Positions 54,886-62,308 of a stretch of DNA of 64,000 nucleotides are shown here, piece after piece. Location of the stretch: positions 124,001-188,000 of the forward strand of contig CAVUNO010000011.1 in the NCBI GenBank assembly GCA_963742875.1, given 5' to 3'. The position numbers and the translations under genes were made by a program. The DNA is from Bog-532 sp963742875 (GTDB lineage Bacteria; Actinomycetota; Actinomycetes; Streptosporangiales; Streptosporangiaceae). The first letter of the stretch is position 1, and each line of letters opens with the position of its first letter. Under the pieces are notes generated by a model that did not search any database, was not told the origin of the DNA, and saw only the letters and a list, made by a program, of their open reading frames with translations.

Positions 54886-54983
54886 CGGCTGCCGCCGCGA
54901 CGGGTCACGCCCGGCCGGAGCTCCCGCTGCGGGCCAGCCAGCCGTCTTCGTGCCGCTGGCTGGCCCGCCGCGGGCGAGACGCC

Positions 54984-56438
54984 TCAGTGCCGCTGGCCGG
55001 GCGCGCTCTCGCGCTCAATCTGGAAGAACGACGACCGGAGCACCGTGCGCGCGATCACCAGCAGAATCAGGCCGGCGACGATGATGCCGACCAGCGACCA
55101 CAACTCCGCCGCGGGCGCGGCCAGCAGCGACTTGACCAGGATCCAGCCGAGGAACCCGGCCGCGGCGAGCGGGAGTACCCCAAGCGCCACGGCGTCCCAC
55201 ACGTTCGCGGTCAGGCGGCGCCGGTAGTAAACGATGAGGGTGACCGCGGTGAGGATGTAGAAGATCGAGAACAGCAGGCCAGTCACGTCGATCACGTCGG
55301 TAAACGCGTTCTGGACCGAGGTGGCCAGGAAGTAGATCGTGCTGAGCGCCGCGATGAGCACGCCCACGATGATGCTGGCCGAGACGGGGGTGGAAAACCG
55401 GCGGGACACGTTGGCGAGAAACTGGGGCAGGACCCGGTAGCTGGCCATCCCGTAGACGATCCGCGAGGTGAGCACGATACCGGTGCCGATGGTGGCGATG
55501 ACCGACAGTGCGATGGACAGGGCCATGACCTTGGCCCAGAATCCGCCCCCCAGCGCGTTGGCGACATCAACGAGTGCGGTGCCGTTCTGCGCGGAGGCCG
55601 CGAGCTTGGCCGGTGACAGCACGCCCTGGAAGCCCACCTGGGCCAGCGTGTACATGATCGCCAGCAGGCCGACGGCCCACATGGCGGCCCGGCCGGGGTT
55701 CACGCGCCGGTGCTTCACTTCCTCGTTGACGTACAGGGTGCCGTCCCAGCCACCGTAGATGAAGACCGCGACCAGGAAGCCCGCGACCGCGCTGCCCTTA
55801 CCGCCGATGCCGCTGGGGCTCAGCCATGCGGTGGAAAAATGGACGACGCCGGGATGGTCGTTCGCCACATAGATAAGACCCGCAATGGCCAGCCCAATCA
55901 GGATCAGGTACTCGACCGCCGCCATGCTGACCTGGACTCGCGCGGTCATCCGGATGCCGACGACGGCGATTACCAGCATGATGAGGACCATGAGGACGCC
56001 GATCAGAACGTAGGCCGTGGTACTGGTCGAGCTGGAGCCGAAGACGGCCAGCACCGATGGGCCAAGCAGCAGGACCTCGGCGACCGTACCGATGATGTAC
56101 GCGGCCACCATCAGCCAGCCGGTCAGAAAGCCGAGATACGGGTTGATCGCCCGGCCCACCCACTCGAAGGACGCACCGCAATTGGCGTTCCACAGATTCA
56201 GCCGACGGTACGAGTTGGCGATGATCAGCATGGGGATCGCGGTCAGGATGAGGACCGGACCGCTGCCGTAAGCGGTCGCCACGGCTAGGGCGGCGAGTGA
56301 CAGCCCGACCGTGGCGGCCGGCGCGGACGATGCCATGCCGATGACCGTGTCCTGCGCGACACCGATCGCGTCAGGCTCGAGCCGGGCTGCGTGCGACCGT
56401 GGCGGGTCGGTCACAGCGGCCGAAGAGTGATCCGCCAT
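54984..56438 (-). CDS. APC-family amino acid permease
   Basis: 484 aa with 12 predicted helices. N-terminal IGVAQDTVIGMASSAPAATV and GASFEWVGRAINPYLGFLTG fit actinobacterial APC permeases; the substrate is not readable. ATG 56438 follows AGGAG at five bases. A perfect 18-bp palindrome lies about 180 bases upstream. Confidence 0.9.
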   Translation of the reverse strand: MADHSSAAVTDPPRSHAARLEPDAIGVAQDTVIGMASSAPAATVGLSLAALAVATAYGSGPVLILTAIPMLIIANSYRRLNLWNANCGASFEWVGRAINPYLGFLTGWLMVAAYIIGTVAEVLLLGPSVLAVFGSSSTSTTAYVLIGVLMVLIMLVIAVVGIRMTARVQVSMAAVEYLILIGLAIAGLIYVANDHPGVVHFSTAWLSPSGIGGKGSAVAGFLVAVFIYGGWDGTLYVNEEVKHRRVNPGRAAMWAVGLLAIMYTLAQVGFQGVLSPAKLAASAQNGTALVDVANALGGGFWAKVMALSIALSVIATIGTGIVLTSRIVYGMASYRVLPQFLANVSRRFSTPVSASIIVGVLIAALSTIYFLATSVQNAFTDVIDVTGLLFSIFYILTAVTLIVYYRRRLTANVWDAVALGVLPLAAAGFLGWILVKSLLAAPAAELWSLVGIIVAGLILLVIARTVLRSSFFQIERESAPGQRH

Positions 56439-56611
56439 CTGTTCTCCTATCAGCTCGGCCCGATTGCCGCCCGTCGGTCGGGCGAAGACCTCAGTTAATC
56501 CGGGAAGAGGCCCGTGGGCACACGGGCATGAGCAGCGGCCCGCTTGCGCACGGCGGACCAGCCAGGCCGACTCCGTACGCACGGCGGCCGTCGCCGGCCG
56601 CCGCAGGTCGC

Positions 56612-56629
56612 TGATCACTCGCGTGATCA
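56612..56629. promoter_or_regulatory. Palindrome upstream of the permease, possible operator
   Basis: TGATCACTCGCGTGATCA, arms TGATCAC/GTGATCA with four spacer bases, of the size used by GntR/FadR-type repressors. No matching regulator gene is adjacent. Confidence 0.5.
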
Positions 56630-57120
56630 TAGCGGTCATATGGTGTCAGATAGCATTTTGTCGGAAAATTCCCGACTTGTTTGCAGGGATCAGCAAGCCC
56701 AATTCATGACAACGATGTATTTGCGGTCGGTATTGATTCACATCCCCGGCTCCCGGTGGGCATCCCCGGCAGATAGGTGACATTACGTCCCGCCCCGCCG
56801 TGATAGGTGTGAAGTTCCGGTATAGACGATGCACTTGGAGACAGAGCGGCTCTTTTGTTTCGCGCTGGGACCGGGAAACGACCTGGGATCCGGTCACCGC
56901 GGCGGGGACGCGGGGAATAGCCCGGATGTTCGGCCCTGACCGGGCGGTTGCGTCGCGGCTGACACTGATGAGGTGGGCGGGCAAAGGCGGCAGCCACGAC
57001 GGCTGGAGCGGCTCAGCTCGCTCGACGCGAGCTGGACGCCCTGCCCGTCCGGACCTTTGGCCCTGTTTGACCATCCGTGCGTAGGTCAGGCTGACGGCAT
57101 CGGTGATAAGGAGGGAAGAG
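56630..57120. other. AT-richer intergenic stretch
   Basis: Clearly lower GC than the neighbours near 56640-56760 and 56800-56860. Frames there have no family resemblance. It may carry promoters for the permease or DUF1918 gene, or be foreign DNA. Confidence 0.4.
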
Positions 57121-57321
57121 ATGCGCGCAGAAGTGGGAGACAAGATCGTGGTCAGGGGCCGTCACACAGGCGACGGAGACCGGGAAGGTGTCGTCACCGA
57201 GGTTCATGGCGCCGATGGCGCGCCCCCTTATCTGGTGCAGTGGATAGACGGCCACGAGACCATATTCATGCCGGCCTCCGGCACCCTGGTCGAGCACCGC
57301 CCCGCTCCGCAAGCAGGCTGA
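57121..57321 (+). CDS. DUF1918 protein
   Basis: 66 aa, RAEVGDKIVVRGRHTGDGDR and PYLVQWIDGHETIFMPASG, a small SH3-like domain common in actinobacteria. ATG with GGAGGGAAGAG upstream. Function unknown. Confidence 0.88.
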   Translation: MRAEVGDKIVVRGRHTGDGDREGVVTEVHGADGAPPYLVQWIDGHETIFMPASGTLVEHRPAPQAG

Positions 57322-57332
57322 CCCAGCCGCGG

Positions 57333-57510
57333 ATCAGGCCAGCGGAGCGCCCGGGTACCCGGCGCGGGCGGGCACCAGCCCTTCCGCGGTCCAGCGGGCG
57401 AGCACGGTCTGGTGCCCGACCCGGACGCCGTCGCCTGGCTGGATCCGGAACCCGCCGAACAGCGTCTGCCTATCGAGCGCCAGAGCGGCATCCCAGAGCA
57501 GATGACGTGC
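57333..57510 (-). pseudogene. C-terminal fragment of a branched-chain-amide-type ABC binding protein
   Basis: HLLWDAALALDRQTLFGGFR and GDGVRVGHQTVLARWTAEGL look like the last 55 residues of periplasmic binding proteins for branched-chain amino acids or amides. No start and no upstream body in frame. Weak call. Confidence 0.4.
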
Positions 57511-57989
57511 GCTCCCGGGCGCGCCTGATCAGGGCGACGTCCTCTTCGAAACTGCCCGCTGAGAAAAGATCCCACCGCTCTGGCGGCCCAGGAGGCAGTG
57601 CGTCCCCCCGCGCGGCGGCGCGCCCCCGGGCCGTCTGCCGCCCGAACCGGGCGTACCGGGCCCGACAGCGACAGGCAGGCACCGACCCGCAGACGGCGGC
57701 GCCCCAGGGCGGTCTGGCTGGCTCGCACGTCCCTATGGTCCCAGCGGTCCCGGCGGGATGGGACCTTGGCCGCAGCCATCGGGTGCCATAGACCCTGCTG
57801 GCAGGCTCACGGCCAATGGATCCTTGATGGATGGCGTACGGACATCCAGCGGGCACCGCCCGCCAGCGAGGCGAGAGCGAGGGCAGCTCAACGCCGTCCC
57901 CGCCGGCGAGCCAGACGATTCCAGGCCGGGCGTGCTGCTGCCCGGCGAAACCTAGGTTCAAGGTGACGATCCCGCCGAGGGACGACCAG

Positions 57990-58086
57990 ACGCGCCCCGT
58001 GGATCTATGGTTGTGCGGGCACCACTATCGCGCTTCCCGTGTCAGCCTGGTGCTCGCCAATGCGCACGTCGAGGATCACGAGCGGT
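57990..58086 (+). pseudogene. Tail of a DUF7455-like zinc-ribbon protein
   Basis: VDLWLCGHHYRASRVSLVLA resembles the second half (CGHH) of small DUF7455-like proteins; the N-terminal CxxC half is absent. The remaining ~480 bases between this and the binding-protein fragment show nothing I recognise. Confidence 0.4.
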
Positions 58087-58122
58087 CGGCGTCACCGTCA
58101 CGGTTACCGTCCGCGGTGCAGC

Positions 58123-58620
58123 TCAGAGCTTGTAGCCCAGTTCCCGCAGCAGACGGTGCCGCGCGGCCGCGTCGGCATCCGTCTCCACGCCGACCGGGGG
58201 CAGGCCATCAATGACTCCGGCGATACCGCGGCCAGCACCGGCGGTGACGACCAGAATTTCTACCGGGTTGGCCGTGGCACAGAACACCGCGCACACCTCC
58301 GGCACCGCCTTGACCTGGTTCATGACGCTGACCGGGAACCCTCCCCGCAGCACGATCACGAAGGCATGACCGGCCCCGATCGCCTGCGCGTTCCGCACGG
58401 CGAGGCTGACCAGATCGGGCTCGTTGCCTGACCGGCGGACCAGCCGGGCTCCCGAGGCCTCGCAGAAGGCGATGCCGAACCGCAGGTGCGTACTCACCCC
58501 GGCCAGCGTTTCGTGCAGATCCTCCACTGTCTTGATGAAGTGAGCCTGGCCGACGATCACGTTCACATCGTCGGGCTTCTCTATCGGGACCGTTTCGAAC
58601 GAGATCGCCGTCGCTGGCAT
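58123..58620 (-). CDS. Adenosine-specific kinase family protein
   Basis: 165 aa: VNVIVGQAHFIKTVEDLHET, FGIAFCEASGARLVRRSGNE, ILVVTAGAGRGIAGVIDGLP. This is the PF04008-type family, described as adenosine-specific kinase in archaea; its role in bacteria is uncertain. ATG 58620 after GAGGTGG. Confidence 0.85.
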   Translation of the reverse strand: MPATAISFETVPIEKPDDVNVIVGQAHFIKTVEDLHETLAGVSTHLRFGIAFCEASGARLVRRSGNEPDLVSLAVRNAQAIGAGHAFVIVLRGGFPVSVMNQVKAVPEVCAVFCATANPVEILVVTAGAGRGIAGVIDGLPPVGVETDADAAARHRLLRELGYKL

Positions 58621-58717
58621 TGCCCACCTCATCGTGTCCGACCGGACCACGGGAACGGCAAAACACTAACCCACGGACGGTCGTGTTCGTGGTCGCGCTC
58701 GGTAAGGCACCGCTCGG

Positions 58718-58915
58718 GTCGACGAGCGCATCGCCAAAGGCACCGAACTCGACGTCGTGGCGAGCGCCGATCGGGTGGTCTACCTGGGGCCGAGCGCCGG
58801 GGAGGCCGACGGGCGGGTCATCGCGAGCGGACCGCCCCCGGAGGTTGCCCGCGCGAAGCGGACCGCCACCGCGCGCTACCTCGCGGCGCGACCAAATGAG
58901 ACTTGTGGCGTCTGA
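58718..58915 (+). pseudogene. C-terminal fragment of a UvrA-like ABC ATPase
   Basis: ELDVVASADRVVYLGPSAGE then ADGRVIASGPPPEVA and TARYLA match the extreme C-terminus of UvrA (after the Walker B and H-loop). No other part is present. Confidence 0.65.
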
Positions 58916-59006
58916 GCCGAAATGCGGACCGTTGGTGCCGATGAGATCGCGCGGTCCTGACGATGTTGCGCAGGGCTGTGGTCCTCCGGCGGCATCTGGG
59001 CCCGGG

Positions 59007-59414
59007 TCAGCGGTCGTTCCGTGACGGCTCGCCGGCCGGAACTATCCGTACCCCCAGCGGTATGAGGGAGACAGGGATGATCTTGAAGTTGGCGAGCCCC
59101 AGCGGGATGCCGATGATCGTCAGGCACAGCAGAATCCCGGTCACCAAGTGGCCGATCGCCAGCTCCCAGCCAAACAGGATGACCCAGATGATGTTGCCGA
59201 TCAGGGCGCCGACGCCCATCCCTCCCCGGCGCGGGGCGATGTCACGGCCGAATGGCCACAGCACATAGTTGGCGATCCGGAACGCGGCAATCCCAAACGG
59301 GATCGTGACGACCAGGAAGAACAGGAGGAAGCAGAGCAGTCCGGCCACCGCGTAGGCGATAGCCATCCAGATGCCGCAGAGCACGAGCCAGATCAGGTTA
59401 AGAATGATTCTCAT
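59007..59414 (-). CDS. YccF domain inner-membrane protein
   Basis: 135 aa, two YccF-type repeats (ILNLIWLVLCGIWMAIAYAV; GNIIWVILFGWELAIGHLV), each followed by IPFG/IPLG, four helices. ATG start 59414. Role unknown. Confidence 0.88.
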   Translation of the reverse strand: MRIILNLIWLVLCGIWMAIAYAVAGLLCFLLFFLVVTIPFGIAAFRIANYVLWPFGRDIAPRRGGMGVGALIGNIIWVILFGWELAIGHLVTGILLCLTIIGIPLGLANFKIIPVSLIPLGVRIVPAGEPSRNDR

Positions 59415-59755
59415 CGCGCCGCCGCCCCCGGGCTGTCCCGTTCGTGTGATGTCCCCCTGGCCCACGGTGCTGAACGTGATGACCTTTAAGTGCAGCGAAT
59501 CGGCGCGGGTGAGGGATGGCTGACCTACAGCCTGCCAGTCTAGCCGGCCGAGGCGGCCGGACATCACCCACCGCGGATGAATGTGGCGGTGCATGACGGT
59601 CCGCCAGATAGGGGCGGCTCCGGCACTTCCTGGGCATGATCAACGCGCGGTTCAAGGCAAGGGTGAGGCTGCCCAGCACGCGCGCAGAGGACCCAGGGCC
59701 AGCATGAGAGCTTGCTCCTATCACGCCAGCCCTGGGCTTGGTCAGGGTAACGTCC

Positions 59756-59914
59756 TGTGGATAGGCCTGTGGATGGTTTACGTAAAGACGCTGGTCGACC
59801 TCTCCACAACTGTGGACGACCGTTGCTGTGGAAAAGTGGATAGCCGGTGCGATACAGGGTCATGCCAGGTCGCGGACCTTCCGTGATCCACAGGGTGATA
59901 TGAAGTTATCCACA
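59756..59914. promoter_or_regulatory. Cluster of seven DnaA boxes (oriC-like)
   Basis: Seven DnaA-box-like 9-mers in 159 bases: TGTGGATAG (59756), TGTGGATGG (59768), CTCTCCACA (59800), TGTGGACGA (59811), TGTGGAAAA (59827), TGATCCACA (59884) and a perfect TTATCCACA (59906), on both strands. Between them the DNA is AT-richer. No dnaA, dnaN, gyrB or rpmH is in the window. It could be the chromosomal or a plasmid-derived origin, or a DnaA-titrating site. Confidence 0.65.
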
Positions 59915-60071
59915 GGCGACCCCGCAAGGCCCAGGTGCGGCCGCGCAGTGCAGGTCACTGTGGGATCCAACCGGGGAATGGCCAGCCCAGCAGGCCCACA
60001 ATCTGATCATGGACCTTGGCGACCGATGCCAGAGCCGGGTTGCTTGAACATCTTCGAGCCAATCTCCGCGC

Positions 60072-60179
60072 ACCCCCGACACCACTCAGCGTGACCAGCC
60101 GGTCGGACTGTAGGAGCTGGGCGATCTCGGTAACCAGATCTTCACGGCCGACGAAGGAGCTCAGTTGTTGCGGCAGGTT
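60072..60179 (-). pseudogene. Fragment of an AfsR/LuxR-type regulatory ATPase
   Basis: NLPQQLSSFVGREDLVTEIA and QLLQSDRLVTLSGVGG, the start of the NB-ARC domain of BTAD/LuxR-type regulators. It stops exactly before the P-loop lysine. Confidence 0.6.
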
Positions 60180-60206
60180 CCCGGCGAAGCGATCCGCGCC
60201 AGCCGA

Positions 60207-60413
60207 CGAACTGTCGCCGCCTGCCGGCTGCAGGACCGTTTCGGGCTGCGGTTCCCGCTGATCCACGCCAGCGCCGAGCAGGCGCCGTTCGCCGGCGCAA
60301 GCTTCGACCTGGCCATCTCGGAGCACGGCGCGAGCATCTGGCGCGATCCGTACACCTGGATCCCCAAGGCGGCCCGGCTGCTGCGCCCCGGCGGGCAGCT
60401 GATCTTCCTGGTG
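60207..60413 (+). pseudogene. Methyltransferase fragment
   Basis: RFGLRFPLIHASAEQAPFAG then SFDLAISEHGASIW and ARLLRPGGQLIFLV form the second half of a class I SAM methyltransferase; motif I is missing. It overlaps the AfsR-type fragment region and runs into the permease gene end. Confidence 0.65.
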
Positions 60414-60459
60414 AAGAGTCTGCCGCCGCCGATCGCGGAGGCACTGGCCGTACTAGGCG

Positions 60460-61383
60460 TCAGCTACGGGCGCGGGCTCCGAGCGCTTCCTCGATGCCCT
60501 CGCCCAGGAAGTTGAACGCGATGACGGTGATGACGATCGCCACCCCCGCCGGGTAGACGAGCCACCACGCGCCAGCGGTCAGGTACTCAGTGCCGTCGCT
60601 GAGCATGCCGCCCCAGTTGGCTGCCGGGGGCGGCGGCCCCAGGCCGAGGAAGCTCAGCGCGGCCAGCGCGAGGATGGCGTCGGCGACCTGGAACGTCGTG
60701 TTGACCACGATCGTGCCCAGGGCGTTGGGCACGATGTGCCACAGGACTATGCGTATGCTGCTGGCGCCCATCAGCTTGGCGGCCTGCACGTACTGCCGCG
60801 TCCGCAGCGTCAGTGTCTCGCCGCGGACGAGCCGCGCCGGGCCCAACCAGGCGAACAGCGTCAGGATGATGATGAGCGCGGGAGTCGAGTTCGAGAAGAT
60901 GACGGCCAGCAGCAGCAAGAGCAGCAGGCCCGGGATGGCGAGCATCGTGTCGACGACGCGCATGAGCAGGCCATCCCAGAAGCCGCCGAAATATCCGGCG
61001 ACGGCGCCGTACAGCGCCCCGAAGATAGACGCCAGGAACGCAGATGCCAGTCCGATCTCCAGGGCCGACTGGCCGCCTATCATCAGCTGCCCGAGTTCGT
61101 CGAAGCCGTTCCCGTCCGTGCCGAGCAGGTGCTGGCTGGACGGCGGGTCGGTGATGAGCAGCTGATCCGGCTGGGTCTGGTTGGTGCGGTACAGAAGCGG
61201 CCCGACGAAGCAGAACAGCACGACGAACACGATGATCGTCGTTCCGATCCTGGCCAGCCGCCCGCCCCAAAACATGTCGTGGAGGAGCTCGCCGCGGTGC
61301 AGGCCGACTCCGACTTCGCCGCCTTCGGCGATCTTTTCCTGAGCTGGCCGCAGCATCCCCTGCGACGCGGAGTTGATGCTCAT
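60460..61383 (-). CDS. Oligopeptide/dipeptide ABC transporter permease (OppC/DppC type)
   Basis: 307 aa, six helices; HLLGTDGNGFDELGQLMIGG is the classic start of the periplasmic part, and the EAA loop is AAKLMGASSIRIVLWHIVPN. It pairs with the OppB-type permease upstream. ATG start. ATPase and binding-protein genes are not in the window. Confidence 0.92.
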   Translation of the reverse strand: MSINSASQGMLRPAQEKIAEGGEVGVGLHRGELLHDMFWGGRLARIGTTIIVFVVLFCFVGPLLYRTNQTQPDQLLITDPPSSQHLLGTDGNGFDELGQLMIGGQSALEIGLASAFLASIFGALYGAVAGYFGGFWDGLLMRVVDTMLAIPGLLLLLLLAVIFSNSTPALIIILTLFAWLGPARLVRGETLTLRTRQYVQAAKLMGASSIRIVLWHIVPNALGTIVVNTTFQVADAILALAALSFLGLGPPPPAANWGGMLSDGTEYLTAGAWWLVYPAGVAIVITVIAFNFLGEGIEEALGARARS

Positions 61384-61453
61384 GCCGCTCTGCCTCCGGA
61401 CGGGAATGTCCCTGTGCTAGGCGCGTGGCGTGCCGCCGCCTTGCCGTGCCCGG

Positions 61454-62308
61454 TCATGCGAGCCGCACTCGCGGATCGGCGTAGGCATAGGCGATATCGG
61501 CGACGAGATTGCCCGCGATGGTAAGCGCCCCGAAGACGAGCATGGTGCCGAGCAGGATCGGGTAATCCTTGACGAGCGCGGCGTTGTAGGTCGCGAGACC
61601 GATGCCGGGATAGTTGAAGACGACCTCCTCGAGGATCGCTCCGCTTAGCAGCCCCGGTATCGACAGCCCGATCAGTGTGATGATCGGGATGCTGGCGTTT
61701 CGGATCACGTGTTTGCGTAGTATCCGCCCGCGCTGCGCTCCCTTGGCTTGCGCGGTGCGAATGTGATCCTGCGACAGCGCGTCCAGCGCCGACGATCGCA
61801 TGTAGCGGCTGAACACGGCGATCGAGACCAGCGTGAGAGTTGCCCAGGGCAAGATCATGGCCTTGGCGTTGGTGAACGCTGCCGTCCAGCTCGGACTCGA
61901 CGGGGCGATGGGCGGCAGCCAGAAGAGCCGCAACGCGAAGAGATCAATGAGGATGAACGCCAGCCAGAAATCGGGCATGGCGTAAAGCACATAACCGACG
62001 CTCGTGATCAGGTGGTCGTCCAGTTTGTCGCGTCGCTGCGATTGCCAGATCCCGAGCAGTACGCCGATGGCCAGGGCCAAGACCGTGGGGGGCCCGACCA
62101 GAGCGAGACTCTTCGGCAGGTCCTGTGCGAACACCGAGCTCACAGTCTGGTTGAGCTTGTAGGAGTAGCCGAAATTCCCATGCAGCAGATGGTCGAGATA
62201 AAGCACGTACTGCTGGAAGACGGACTTGTTGAGGTCATTCGCCTGCTCGAAGGCCGCGATCTGCCCGGCGGTGGCGCGCGGGGTGCGTCTTTCTGAGGGT
62301 TGTGTCAT
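61454..62308 (-). pseudogene. OppB/DppB-type ABC permease, N-terminus lost
   Basis: 284 codons. From about residue 11 it is OppB (RATAGQIAAFEQANDLNKSV, LHGNFGYSY, EAA loop RTAQAKGAQRGRILRKHVIR) but the first helix and the periplasmic start (~60-80 residues) are absent, replaced by about 10 residues from the element next door. An ATG is supplied by the junction, so a truncated protein could be made. Confidence 0.8.

Noticed and set aside
56646..57143. 165-codon minus-strand frame in the AT-richer gap
   Set aside because: No similarity to anything, overlaps the DUF1918 start, lacks a ribosome site.
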